Source of the DNA: Panicum virgatum | Lineage: Eukaryota > Streptophyta > Magnoliopsida > Poales > Poaceae | Length of the DNA stretch: 64,000 nucleotides | Reading direction: 5' to 3' | NCBI RefSeq assembly: GCF_016808335.1 | Contig: NC_053149.1 | Span: 25,581,238-25,645,237 of the forward strand | Shown here: positions 24,246 through 35,999 of the stretch, one piece after another | Position numbering within the stretch: the first letter of the stretch is position 1 | How the letters are laid out: each line of letters begins with the position of its first letter | The notes under the pieces: model-generated | Seen by the model: the letters and a program-made list of their open reading frames with translations, nothing else | Told to the model about the DNA's origin: nothing | Database searches by the model: none | Translations under genes and position numbers: made by a program

Positions 24246-24830
24246 TTTGAAATGCTAAATATTGTTGTGATGCCTTTTTGAAAATGCTAAATATTGACTG
24301 ATGCTTCTTTGAAATGCTAAATATTCATGAATACTTGTTGTCATATATATAGTTGAGGTCTTCTTTCATTTGTTATGTTCATAGTTGAGTATTTTTGGCA
24401 AATGATGATATGGGAGATAGATTGACCTCAGTGCTCACCAAAAGCGATTTTGAGATATACTTGTTGCTCACCAAGAGAGATTGTGAGGACAAAACATAAT
24501 TACCTCAGCCTCAAACGGCATGAAACAGATGCAGCAGTCAAGCCTGAGGTGTTTATGGCAAGTACGCATCTATTTATGCCTTTTGAGGCTAAGATATTTA
24601 TGGATGGTCACCAAGATATACTTGTTCATGTTGAAATAGTTGTCTATTGCACAAATAGATTGAGAGATATACTTGTTCACCAAGAGAGATTGAGAGATAT
24701 ACTTGTTGCTCACCAAGAGAGGTTGAGAGAACAATACATAAATACCTCAGCCTCAAAGGGTATGGAGCATAAAATACCTCAGCCTCAAAGGGCTCACCTA
24801 TATACTTCTTGTTTATGTTGAAATAGTGAT
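24246..24830. repeat. Short tandem and interspersed repeats
   Basis: Three units of about 30 bp built on GAAATGCTAAATATT occur at 24246-24331. Further on, GAGATATACTTGTT with CACCAAGAGAGATTGAGAG alternates several times (24450-24740), and CCTCAGCCTCAAA recurs. The pattern points to slippage-prone DNA near the right end of the CACTA-like element. Confidence 0.6.
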
Positions 24831-24840
24831 CTCTTGCCTA

Positions 24841-25360
24841 TTTTTGCAGGATCACTGCAAGAAGCCATGTACACTTGGTGGTTGTTTCTGATGTAACATT
24901 TTGTATATGAATCTTTGTAATATATGAACCTTTGTGGTAAATGTAACATTTGTGATATATGAACCTTTGTGATATATGCATGATTGTAGATTTAAGTTAC
25001 ATGTCTCCATTTATATACAGCAAATAGTCTCTATTCTGTGTGTTAATTTACTAGACCAAGATGACTTCCAAATCCTAGCTGTGCTCTAGGATGTAGCCGG
25101 AAGCAAAAAAAACAACCTTCAGGGGTATATATAGTCGAACGTGACGGGCAACAATCAAAGCCCGTCACCTTAAATATTCAACAGGTGACAGCGCATGGAA
25201 GCACAACCCGTCACCTTTAACAATTGAAAAGTGACGGGTGATGCCCTACGCCCGTCACTTATGCTCTAATGATAGGTGACTGGTGTTGTATCTTGCCAAT
25301 CATCTATGTTTGACAAAGGTGATGGGCGTTGACTTCATACGGGAAAATAGCTGGCTATGT
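24841..25360. other. Right subterminal region of the CACTA-like element
   Basis: Includes an AT-rich stretch with repeated GATATATGAACCTTTGT, then the GTGACGGGC/GCCCGTCAC zone (25138-25265). No gene is seen. Confidence 0.45.
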
Positions 25361-27835
25361 TTAAATGATAATGCGCTATGCTCAACTATGAATTTCACTT
25401 GCACTTGCGAACAGAGCAATGATCACCAAAATCACTACAGGTCATGCAGATCGATCTGCAGCCTCTATAGATCTTGCCGATTAAATCTCGAGAAAGTGGA
25501 CCACCATGGGCGATATTCATGTGCTACAAATTCAGAAAGGGACCGGAAAGTGCAAGCACAATATACAATACATTTGTTCAGTCCTAGTCTTCTGCTGATA
25601 GTAGGCCGACCTGTACATATTAGATGCCGGGTTCCCCTCCTCCTTGAGCACCCGGCGGTCGCCTCCACCGCATGGGGTCTAAGCTGGCCATGAGCTTGAA
25701 CCCGCCGCTTGGCTCCCTAGAACGGCTCTATTAGCTTGCTGTAGCCGCAGCATATGTCGACTGTCGTCGTGCTGCTCGCCGTGTAGTCTTACCCATCGTT
25801 GTTCCGCTCTAAGCTCAGTTGGGATCTGAGGGGAGGGAGAAAGAGAGAGACCCGAGGCCAGCTGGGATCTGAGGGGAGCAAAGAGAGCCCACAGCTAGAG
25901 AATTGAATGTTAGTACCAGTTTCCAGCTAGGTACATTTAGTACCGATGGTGATACCCGGTACTAAAGGGCGCCGTAGAGAAGAGAGAGAAAAATTTGTGA
26001 GGAGAATGAGAGAATATAAAAGAGAGATGTTTGGTTAAAAAATTAGGGAGCTGAAATTTTTTGAACTGAAGCAGTAGTGTATCGTGGCGGCCAACCAAAC
26101 CTTTTCATCCTATAACTCCTTTAGTCACTTTCCCAACAGTTTACTCTAACTTCCTAGGGATACATACCACCAATGCGATTACATGACGTGGCCTAGAGGC
26201 CACCGTGTAAAAATTATTTTTATAAAAATTACCATAATAATATCAAGTAGCCAGGTCTTAAACATCTTCCAAGATGCATTATGCACTATCATGAAAATAA
26301 AATTTTGTGATCAGCCCGTAGTTACCTGCTCTTGTATGATTCCCAGCTGAACCTCGCATAAAGAAATTTATCATGAACTTGTTGAAGTTTTTTTTGTGTT
26401 GGTGTTCATTTCTTTCAAAAAAAGAGTCCACCAAACCAATAAATATTTTCTATTTTACCTTTGATACTGTTGACGTCAAAATTTTGCAATTATAATTTTT
26501 GTAATTGAAATTGAGCTGATGAGGAATTTTCAGGAAGGCCGATGACTCGTTCAGTCCAAGACTGCGTGGTGGCCTGGTCAAAGCTTGTGCTATTTCGGTC
26601 AATGCACAGTCAGGGATTAGTAAAAGGCGGCCTAGCAGCAGGCAATGACATGGACGAGAGGTCGACGTCATCAGAAAAATCCAGGATATTTCGGTCAATG
26701 CACAGTCAGGGATTATTTCAAAGTATTTTTCCTGTAAATAAAGTAGTTTTAGCTATTTTCTTTCAGACCAAGTTTGTCGAGTCGTGTTAGGGTAGGATTC
26801 TTGTTATTAGGTTATAAATACCAGACATTAGAGTTTTGTAAAGGACAACCAATACATCGAAACAACTTCTTTTCGGCTTCAAGACAAACCCTATGAGTAG
26901 GAGTAGGGTAGAATTCAGTGTACTTTTGGTGAACATGGGTGTGTCGGTTAGGTTCGACCTTGCTTGTATTGTCTATACCAGATCGACTAAGCATTAATTA
27001 TAGGCGTATCACCGTAAATTCATTTAGTTTATCTGCCGGTTATTGATTTCTTTTAGCCGCTTGTAAGACTGTCTCGGTTAAGTCCGATCTTTTAATGAGT
27101 TATTATATTTCACAATTTACCCAACGTTGATTAACAACCTATCGGCTATGGTCTAATAATACTTTCTTGCATGATCTTGAAGGCCGATAGACTAGTGATC
27201 TTCGTTCTTTATAATTTTTTGATCAAACCCTGTACCTTGTCGTAGTCAGTCTTATATGCCGATTCATATAGTTTGGTCTTGTTATCTTAGACTATCTCGG
27301 TTAGGTCCGATCTGAGTAATACGATCAAATAGACTTACCGGTTCGATTCGATCCATTATGACCCAAGTTTTCAAACGACTATTTTAGCAGATCACAGCTG
27401 TGAATCTTGAGTAAGTTTTTCTCATAATTAGATTCATCGGTAAGTTGGATTCAATTTATTAACCGCCAAGTTGGATTAATTTATCACCCTAGTGGTTAGC
27501 GCTGTCTTAGTAAGGTCCAATCCGACTAATCATAACGATAAATTAAATTTAATAAGCCAGATACGTTTCTTTATGATCAAACTTATTCTTAATTTTAGCT
27601 GTCATATAAGAATCGGCTCTATAGCCGGTGAATCTGCGAGCGTATCAGGCTGCTACATGGTTGATATCAACCTTATGGAACTATTCGGAATACCAGCCGA
27701 AGAGTTCCCCGTTAATTACTTACTGATTAAATTTCTTTAACTTATCAATTGTAGATTAAATTGACTGGCATGCCACAAACCTAAAGAGTACTTATTGTGC
27801 TATGGAAGATTCATCACACTGAATTTCGCGGTAGC
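25361..27835. repeat. Copy B of the block, without the CACTA insertion
   Basis: 25361-25740 matches 1490-1880, and 25742-27835 matches 3985-5500. The junction near 25740 is the uninterrupted site where copies A and C carry the CACTA element. B also holds about 650 bp (26473-27120) deleted from A. No gene is recognised. Confidence 0.8.
26468..27120 (+). repeat. Probable LTR segment within copy B
   Basis: It begins TGTTGACGTCAAAATTTTGC, a start typical of grass gypsy LTRs, and contains a TATA-like GTTATAAATACC near 26810. A 25-bp motif (ATTTCGGTCAATGCACAGTC and following bases) occurs twice (26590 and 26690). Copy A keeps only the first few bases and the distal part, so the LTR was partly deleted there. 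The 3' end and target duplication were not located. Confidence 0.4.
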
Positions 27836-28311
27836 AGACACTACGAATTAAGATATACTTTACCATAGTGCTTCCCTAAGGATTTTCACGATACCCGGAA
27901 TACTCCATAGTGAAGTACTACACTGGTGATTATGTGCGCTTGCGGAATCATATTTCATATTGAGCATAAGAGACACCAACAGAGGCGCTGTGTGAAGGAG
28001 AGGGACACAGAGAGAGGGTGCCTTCGGTGGGATTCGGAGGGAAACAAAGGTTGGAAAAGAAAGGAAGGAGGAAGAAGATGATGTGGGGTCCACATGTCAG
28101 CAAGTGGAGAGAAGAAAGGTAGTAGGGGCAGTTTGGACCGTACAAAAATCCATAGGTCTGCAAATGGACCCAAGAGCATTGAGTACGTAAAAAATGGCAC
28201 ATCTCAAGCAAAGAATGTATGGTAATGCCATATCTCCAAATAGGTGAAATGTAATGGTAAATTGGTAAACTTGAGAAATTGTAATGGCACGGATCCAACT
28301 AACCCTAAATA
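27836..28311. other. Intergenic sequence, no gene recognised
   Basis: Moderately AT-rich. Open frames on the minus strand have no family motif. Confidence 0.3.
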
Positions 28312-29913
28312 AAAGCATCTCCAAAAGACTAGTTAAATCTGATGTAGCACTGGCCCAATTTTCTGATAGATATGGTAGTTTCCATTTGTGGAGACTCAAC
28401 GTTGGCATCTAGGCTTCTAATCAGACACGATTCGAAATTTTGCAACTGTTATACTGCTGCTCCCTTGGTTATCAACCAAGCACAACTTGATTGACCTCGC
28501 CAAGTGGGTTTTTCCTGCAAGCAAATCGAAGAACAGAAGCAAGAAAAGGTAAACTTGCAATCCGAAATTGTAGACGTATATGAAGCGAACAAAGAGATGG
28601 AATTCAAGCTTTGATCACAAAAGCACTAATCAGCACAGTGGTGAAGAACAAGAAATGGGGGCCTGATTCACAGCAAAAGGACCCGATGTCATAGTTACAA
28701 TGAATATGACTGTTTCTCAAGGGAAAACTAGCACTAAGCAAAACCCAACCCTAATGTGGAGTGGCTACTAAGTTTATACTAGAAAGAGGGTGTCCTAGGG
28801 TTGGGGGCAACAAGGGGGGCTCCCACAACATGGGATTGTGGCCCGACATGATACAAAGGCCAATTCGGCCCAAAATAGGTGACGCATCACCTTGTCATGA
28901 TCAATAAGAATGATACATGAATCTTATGGAGTAGGGACTAGAACCAAAGAAGCATCTCATCGTCAGGTTTCCAACGCATCCAAGAACACCTTATTTGGAC
29001 GCCGTATGAGGAAGATATCACTGTTTGGGTGCAGGGTTATCGGTTGAATCCGAACCGAACTCGTAGTCTAAGTTGGCTAAATAGTTAAATATCACTCTTC
29101 ATATTGCCATTTAGCTACCAATTTAATGATCCTTCACTGTCCATATATCCCTACTATCCAATAGACTAGCCATCACACTCTTTATTTCCTGTCCCCGCCA
29201 TGCCGTCCTCTGCCACCCGCCACTCCTTCCCTACCATTCGCCGCCCCTTCCCGCTGCTCTTCCCTACCGTCCGTGCCAAAGGAGCTGCCTTTGTGCTCGA
29301 CATCATCGGTGAGCTCCGCACTCGTGGATTCCTCGCCAGGCGGGAGATCCCAAAGGCCCAACTCATTAGCGCGCGTGCGTCCGCTCTTTTTTGGCGTCAT
29401 GCTTGCAGCCTTCATCGCTGAGGCGTGGCACCCCGAGGTGGTCTCGTTCCTCACGATCCCACCGTCACTGCTTAGGGATGCTTCAATGTGGAGTTCCTCC
29501 GCCTGTTCCTCGCCGAGCGTTCATGGCTGGTTCGCTGTCGTCGCATCCTAGGTGGCCATTGCGAGGATGTTGACCTTTGCCCAGACGATGGCATGGCCGT
29601 CAAGCTACTCGAAGGTGCAGGGGCTGCACCGGCATGAGGCGGCGTGAGGGTGCTGGGGTGGCCATAGGGAGCCAGAGCGGCAATACAATGGTGTGGGCGT
29701 GGAGCCATCGTGGGAACAATTCGGTGGGAGGGTGAGGGAGGGCCGAATACCGAGCATAGTGACTCGATATTGTTGCCGAGCGAGGGACACGGGATGGCAA
29801 GGTGGATACCGAGCATAGCAATATGAAGAGTCTATTGGATTTTGATTTCTCCTCTTTTTTCCCCTTTCTTTACCTATCCAAGCAAGTTTAGCTAGCCTCT
29901 TGGAGATGCCCTA
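28312..29913. mobile_element. Terminal-inverted-repeat element with nested and captured sequence
   Basis: GCATCTCCAAAAGACTAGTTAAA at the left faces TTTAGCTAGCCTCTTGGAGATGC at the right, an inverted pair with mismatches that resembles common grass TIR elements. Candidate flanks CCCTAAATA and CCCTAAGTA differ at one of nine positions, but their exact placement is ambiguous. The interior has a retroelement-like stretch (28420-29160) and a GC-rich piece (29200-29650). Confidence 0.4.
29200..29650 (+). pseudogene. GC-rich gene-fragment-like payload
   Basis: ATG at 29200 opens about 73 codons (MPSSATRHSFPTIRRP...), and nearby frames stay open with typical grass first-exon composition. It lies between the terminal repeats of the element above. 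The source gene is not recognised. Confidence 0.3.
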
Positions 29914-30637
29914 AGTAGTTGGTTTGGCCCATCACATGCAAAAGGGGTCCCGAGCCTAGCTCCCGAATATGGCAAAAATGGGCATTTCTCTGGAACCTGA
30001 CTCTAGTGGTGTAAGTACGTGCGCAGAGTGCACTGAAACAATCTTTGGAGTGTGCACAAACTTCAACATCCAGCTAACCTAACAAGAACACGTTGCAGCC
30101 AGGTTAGACAAAGGCAATCAACCAATCAAGGGAGTGATGGATGAGGATGGTAATGGTTCGGTTTTGGGTCGGATATTCATGGGTTTTGGATTTAGCTGGT
30201 TTGGGTTCGGGATGATTTCTCACCCACGGTTTTCAGGTTCGATTTCACCCGTGGATACCTTATGAATATCCATTTGGAATAGAAACTCACGAAATTATTT
30301 ACAATTTGTTACCGCTTGATTATACATGTGAATTTATATATATCATGTATATGTTTACAGAAAGTACTTATTGCTCTTACTATGTTGTCATACAAAACAG
30401 ATTTTGGGTATTCAATCGGGGTTCGGGATCCACAGGTATCGATTTTGGGGATGGATTTTCACCTAAATTGGTGTTTTGGGCGGATTTTAGTTTTATATTT
30501 GGTTTTGGATGCCTAGATACTCCATCCGATCCGAACCCACCCGCCTAGCCATTGGGAGCTTGGCTCCCTGGTACGAGTCTGGCCTAGCTCAGTAGCAAAC
30601 CAATCACACTCTTTGTATCTAATTAACTGAATGCCAC
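29914..30637. other. Intergenic, GGTTCGG/GGGTTTTGG-rich repeat
   Basis: At 30150-30540, words such as TTCGGGTT, GGGTTTTGG and CACCCG recur, a pattern seen in some grass DNA transposon ends. No ends or target duplication could be defined. Confidence 0.3.
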
Positions 30638-30731
30638 ATGTTGCTACAGGGCCATAAAAACTTCCACAAGATGTTTAGTCTCATCCAAATGTCATCGTCC
30701 AAAGTGATCCACCGCCTCCTCTCTAATAACC

Positions 30732-31440
30732 ATGTGTCGCACGTCACTTCGCCTATCCAGCGCTCCGGCTCTCCAACGTCCACACGCCGCAGCTCCATCT
30801 CCACCCCAAGCGCAAGTTGGTGTGGCTTATGAAGAAATTGATGCCGTGGAAACCTTCAAGGTCTGCAATACCAGCCGCAAAAAGGGTATGAGAGACGTGG
30901 CTAGAGAAGTAGTTATAAGTCCATGTACATGCTTATTTGCTCTTCTAGGATTTTAGCTAATTTTCTTGACGTTTGTAAGTTTAATTTTTGTTGGTCTCCA
31001 TTCTCAATTCTTTCTACAAGACTTTTGTCCTTCTTTGTCCAGCACTCTCTGTACATGTTGCATCATATAGTTTTAATATTCATGGCTGCCCTATCTTTCG
31101 GTGGTGTATTACATTAACACTATTTACTAGCACTAATCCAATTTGCCTTTGTTTCCGGTATGTTTAATACACTCCTTTGTTTTTACACTTATTAGTAAAC
31201 TAATAGTTCATTTTTTCCATTTTCTAGCTGTCAATAGAAACTATGCGGGCATAAGCTATTGCTGATGTGCAGCCACCATTGCCTAGTGCTAAGGTTGTTT
31301 CCAAGGTCCTCTCGCAGAACAGCTCCAACATCACATTCTTGAAGAATGTTGTTCTTCTTCCCCAAAGTTTCCGTCTTCAGCTAGTGAAGAGGTGCTATGT
31401 CGAGAACTTGATGCTGAAAGCAAGGTTCAGCTATTCTCCA
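30732..31440 (+). pseudogene. CACTA transposase (Ptta/En/Spm-type) exon remnants
   Basis: The first piece, ending near 30915, has FKVCNTSRKKGMRDVAREVV. After an intron-like AT-rich stretch and an acceptor TTTTCTAG (about 31229), the second piece has PLPSAKVVSKVLSQNSSNIT (about 31270-31335). Both match, from memory, the C-terminal part of plant Ptta/En/Spm transposase-associated proteins. An in-frame TAG precedes the second motif. The reading then runs into a SIRE-like LTR at 31441, which truncates it. Confidence 0.55.
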
Positions 31441-32460
31441 TGTGAAAGTGCATCTAGGCCCCTAATGGGTTTTGGTGAGTTGAATGACAACATGATTAAA
31501 GGACTAATGATTTTGTTGAAGTTGTCATGAGTAGGAATTCATTTATGAATCAATTGTTGTCATTGGCTCATGTCATAAAGAATCAAACAAAAGGCAAATA
31601 TTGTTGAAAGTCAAGCATAGTGTGAAGGAAAATAGAAATAAGTGTTCATGTATTGATCAAAGATGGTTTCTAATTATGACTTCACAAAGTGAAGAGTTCT
31701 TTATCTAAAGAATCAAAGATTCATGATTACAACACAAAGATAAAGACATGAAGATATGAGAATGGATAGTAGAATTCAGTTTTGATGTGCAAAGATTAAT
31801 TCAATGAGGTAAAGGTAAGTGGTGAAGAAACCACCGAGATGACTAGTACGAGGGACAAAGAAAGCTTTGGTAGATCGACGGCTTACCATGTGCGAATTGC
31901 TAGGGTGAAGTGGTTAGTGTCCGTGGGGTGTTTGAAGTACCATGTCTAAGCCTTGTTGGGAGAAACAATGCAATGCATCAAGTATTTTATGGGGTGACCT
32001 GAGTTTCCAAGGACAGATGTGCAAATGAGATGGGAATGCTAACTCACTAGCTGAAGTATGGATTTGTTCAATAAAAGAATATACAATGTTAAATCCCAAG
32101 GTTAACAAAGTTAAAAAGTATGGCAAAGCTGAAGTGTTTCAGAGCTAAAATGAATGAAGTGATTTATATTTTATCTTGAGTATAAGTATGTCGTACTATC
32201 AAGAGGGATGCAATATTGGTTGATTGACACGCTCAAAAGTGCTTATAGGTCACCCAAGTGAGGATTCCGAGAGAAAACCCTGTGAACTAACTCTGTGCTG
32301 CTTGGATGATCAAATGTTAGCTTGATGGACCCAGAGAAGCATATTAACTTGGGTTTTGGCTCCTCTGGCCCTAACCGGTTAGGGGGACCGGTCTTACCGG
32401 TCCTTGGGTTAACAATAGAGTTCTACCCCTGATCGGTCTGGGGAACAACTAAGGGTAGTG
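31441..32460 (+). repeat. SIRE/Maximus-like copia LTR fragment
   Basis: It begins TGTGAAAGTGCATCTAGGCC, the characteristic start of this LTR class, then the GGTTTTGGTGAGTTGAATGA context. Further in is an ACCGGTTAGGGGGACCGGTC palindrome-rich stretch (about 32375-32405). No internal region or second LTR is seen. The 3' limit is set by the start of LINE homology. Confidence 0.5.
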
Positions 32461-32960
32461 GATTATTGGGACTTTGTTCACCCATAAATCTTCCTAGAAA
32501 AGCCAAGTAGATCCATCAAAGACATTTGCCATTACTAAGCCCTTAAAGGAATGTGGCAGTTTTAAAATATCTCTCCACCAAAAAGATCCTTGTCTCCTAG
32601 AGGACGAGGGCAAAGCGCCCGTACTATAATGTCTTTCCAAAATTAGATTCATCCAGGGGATGTCATGTCTATTAAAGAACTTGTGCAGATTTGCTTAGAA
32701 GTAAGGCTCCATTTTGGATCTGCAGATTTAGCACACAAATACATCCTTCATTTTTTGGTATGCAGACCAACTCCCAAGCAAATTTAGATGTTTTTTCATC
32801 ATTGACATCTGCACCTCTCCAAAGACAATGCTTTTTGTAGCTATCAATTTGCTTGATGACTATTTTGTGTAGCCGAAAGGTACTTATGAAGAACATTGCT
32901 TGATCTTGCCTATATATAACTTGTAGACAGGCTCGAGACAAAAGTGTGCACTGCTTCTCT
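32461..32960 (-). pseudogene. LINE ORF2 C-terminal fragment
   Basis: The minus strand encodes the region after the RT domain of plant L1-type ORF2, with FAWELVCIPKNEGCICVLNL and IQNGALLL (32672-32941). After a frameshift near 32680 it continues with HDIPWMNLILERHY and SFWWRDILKL. A stop follows a W-rich segment. There is no RT catalytic core. Confidence 0.7.
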
Positions 32961-33102
32961 CATTTGTTCTTCACCTCTGGTTGACTTTCATGTATATACT
33001 AGAAATCAAGTAGTTTACGAATTTACAAAGTCTCTTTCTACTCAACTTTTTGAAGATTTCAGGCACAATCTTAACTTGATAGATTCTTAGGCATCATCTA
33101 GG

Positions 33103-33482
33103 TGTAGATCGAGTGAGTGAAGTTCTTAATCATGGAGAAATACCTTGCTAGTATCTACTGCCGCCTGCCATGGTGCTGCTGTGGAGGTTAGAGTACAGCG
33201 GGGAAGATGTTGCAGTGGTGGCGGCGGAGTCGACGACGACGGCACTGTGGACGAATCCTCTCGCTTTAGCGCCTTTCTCAGATCGGGTCGAGTCTAGGGT
33301 TTTGCGGGGCACTGTGGTACGGCGATCTTTTGACCGCGTGCCCCGGCGGCTCCCTTTGTCTTTATATAGCGCTGCGCGAGAGGGTCCCCATAGCCAATGA
33401 ATGGCTGGCATGCCTCTGATTAGGGCATGTGAGGAGACAGAGGAATAAGTCCTTTGATCGATCGGAGATCACACAACTAACA
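33103..33482 (-). repeat. 3' LTR of the old copia element
   Basis: A 380-bp direct repeat of 38237-38605, bordered on its inner side by the purine tract. It contains TTTATATAGCGCTGCGCGAG, a promoter-like TATA context. Confidence 0.8.
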
Positions 33483-34429
33483 TTCTCCCTTTTGATCTCT
33501 GCCTTTCTTACTACTTATACTTAACATTTACTTCTCAATGAATCGATATAACAACCATCAGATAGTTACTTCCATACCATCAGATGTAACAACCATAGTA
33601 CACCTATCCATCTCAAAATAAACACTAGGCTCTACCATATACCCATGTCGACTGAGTATTCTCTGAACACACTGGGTGATAAGCCTTTGATAAGCAGATC
33701 CGCAAGCTCTTGCTTGGTTCTTATACTTTCAGTGCTTTCAATATGGTTCTAGATTTTCTCCTTGACGTTGTATCTCTTAATGTCAATGTGTTTGGCGGCA
33801 CACTTGACTTATTGTCATAGGAGCAAAATACTTAACTCTAGGTATCTCTAGGTATGACTTTATTAACTTTAAGTGCCTTCTTGGTGGCCTCATATCATGT
33901 TATACTATAAGTATGCATCACTGATGATACCACAACTATCTATTTGTTTGGAGTTTTTCCACAACAAAATTTCAATTGCGAGTGTTAGCAACTACTGTGG
34001 ATTTCTCTACACATCTCGTAGAAGTTCTATCTTTGTACCCCACAACTATTTGAGAGTAGATGTTCTTTCAAACTTAGCATAAGACCTGTAATACTTTGCA
34101 AAAAAATTGCAAGACATTCTTAACTCCATTCTAGTGATCTATTTCTAGAGTGGACTTCTGCCAAAATATCCCGGATACTTGATCTACGTCAGGGTAAGTT
34201 CTTTCTTGAACACTTTCTAGGCTTCGAAATCTGAAGCACATGGAACCAGTTTCTTTCGATCGATCTTATATTGGTTCCTGAGACATTGAAAGTTCCCATA
34301 ACTATCATCCTTGACTATAGAAGCAGGCGTAGGTTTACTCGCATGAAAACTATATTGTTTTTAGAATCTTTTCTCAAGTATGCCTTTTGCGATAGTCCTA
34401 ATACCTCTTTTCTTCTATCTCGGTGAACT

Positions 34430-35545
34430 TCATTCCTAGAACAAATGACGTTTCACCGAGATCATTCATATCAAAACTTGAGGACAAAAACTTCTTTAAT
34501 CTCCAATAGCAGACAACATCATTACTAGCGAGTAGGATGTCATTTGCATACAGGATGCGGAAAACAAATTTTCCATTCTTGAACTATGCGGAAATGTAAT
34601 TGTCCTCTTTCTCATTTTACCCAAACTTTAAATACCAATGTTTGGTGGCTTGTTTTAATCCATAAATGGATTTTTTCTAGTGGTATCCCATATGTTCTTT
34701 TTCTTCCATGACAAAACCTTTGGGTTGTGCCATGTAAACTTCTTCTTGCAAATCCCCATTGAGGAATGCCATCTTGTTATCTATATGATGTATCTCTGAA
34801 TTGTTACATGCCACTAACGCTATTATATGATTCTAAAAGAATCCTTGCATGAGACTGAAGAAAATATCTCATTATAACCTATTCCTCAACTTTTGGCACA
34901 TCTTCCATATGGGTTGTTGCAGCTCTTCCTAATGTGCAACAATGATTTCTATCAGCTCATGAAGGTCAGGTTCCTAATTCATTACTTGTCGCTACAAGAG
35001 AACTAACAACAGGTGCTGTCACCACATTGTCCTGCACTGTTGGTGCAGCAACAATAGGTATCGAGGCAAAAGGGCACCTGAATCATCGGAGTGGGAACTT
35101 ATACATGCTTCTCCTCAAAGCCAATTTCTTGGGGTACCATGTTCACCCAAACCATCTTATCCTCCAAGAAGACACCATTTGTTGTTTCTACGAACTTTTC
35201 CTGTCTATGGACAATAGAAACGATAGCCTTTCGACTTATGTGAATAGCCAATAAAATGGCAACTGACCAAATGTTAGGATTAAACACTTTGGCCTCATCT
35301 TGAAAGTCTCACACACGTAAATAATTAAGTGAGGGTTCTCTTCCTATTCACAACTCTTTACAGTGTTTTGGGCATCGACTTACTTGGTACTCGATTAAGA
35401 ATATGAACAAGGGTTTTTAAGGCCTTAGTCTACAAACTCATCGTTAAAATGGAGTAAATTATCATACTTCTCACCATACCCGTTAGAGTACGATCGCGTC
35501 TTTCAGCTACTCCATTTGCTGAGGCTCGTCAAGTATGAATTTCTG
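34430..35545 (-). pseudogene. Degenerate copia pol: integrase then RT
   Basis: Reading on the minus strand, integrase residues ANGVAERRDRTLTGMVRSM lie at about 35535-35470. RT residues NKMAFLNGDLQEEVYMAQPK with GFVMEEKEHMGY follow at about 34790-34690, then the SIYGLKQ block, and the catalytic YxDD region decayed to LYANDILLASND at about 34560-34520. Stops and frame changes are many. The order IN before RT is the copia order. Confidence 0.75.
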
Positions 35546-35664
35546 GCCAACTTTGCTATCTTTCTATTGGAACTATGGAAGGTCCATGAACTTAGCTACT
35601 TCTTTATATAGGGGTATCGATGTCATGACCGTTATACTCACCTAACAGTCATGGTAATAGTTAC

Positions 35665-35944
35665 TGTAACATCCCGCCTCCCCGAGGCCGGGCCCGCTTA
35701 CATCTGGCTGCTTTCTAGGACATAGACTGTCCTCACAGACCAACACCAGTCTTTTCTGCACACTTTGTCCTCACTCGTGCGCACCCGGGAAGAACTTCCC
35801 GGTCGGTCACACATCCCCAAATTTCTCCGGGCCAAGCACGCTTAACCTCGGAGTTCTTTGGAGACCGGCTTCCGGAAAAGAAGTTGCAACTTGTTGGTAT
35901 GAGTATTCTATTAATCCTATTAAGCCCTGGGCCGGGGTGTCACA
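35665..35944 (-). mobile_element. Cassandra TRIM solo LTR (5S rRNA-like)
   Basis: The minus strand starts TGTGACACCCCGGCC and ends GCGGGATGTTACA. It is flanked by a perfect 5-bp duplication GTTAC (35660-35664 and 35945-35949). Inside, the plus strand holds CAAGCACGCTTAACCTCGGAG followed by TTCTTTGG, the reverse complement of the conserved 5S rRNA segment, plus the GGTCGGTCACACATCC counterpart. Cassandra elements are short non-coding retrotransposons whose LTRs carry a 5S rRNA-like Pol III promoter. A single 280-bp LTR remains, nested in the old copia element. Confidence 0.88.
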
Positions 35945-35999
35945 GTTACTAGATCATTCTAGCCCTCAATGCATACTATGCATTGCATTTGATTGGAGA

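Larger units (their letters stand above)
19526..25330. mobile_element. CACTA-like element, composite and right-truncated, filled with LTR fragments
   Basis: The left end begins CACTATGTAAGAACC (19526). The left 350 bp and the right zone (25130-25330) carry GTGACGGGC motifs and their complements in both orientations, the usual CACTA subterminal pattern. The true right end is missing, because copy B sequence starts at 25361. Between the two zones lie LTR pieces (19896-22548), a broken gag (22549-24240) and short tandem repeats (24246-24830). No CACTA transposase remains. Confidence 0.6.

Noticed and set aside
24246..24830. CRISPR-like repeat array
   Set aside because: Repeats are variable in length and spacing, spacers are not unique, and the context is plant transposon DNA.
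35780..35900. A 5S rRNA gene on the minus strand
   Set aside because: The 5S-like bases are diverged and lie inside a TG...CA segment with 5-bp target duplications, so this is a Cassandra LTR, not a 5S gene.
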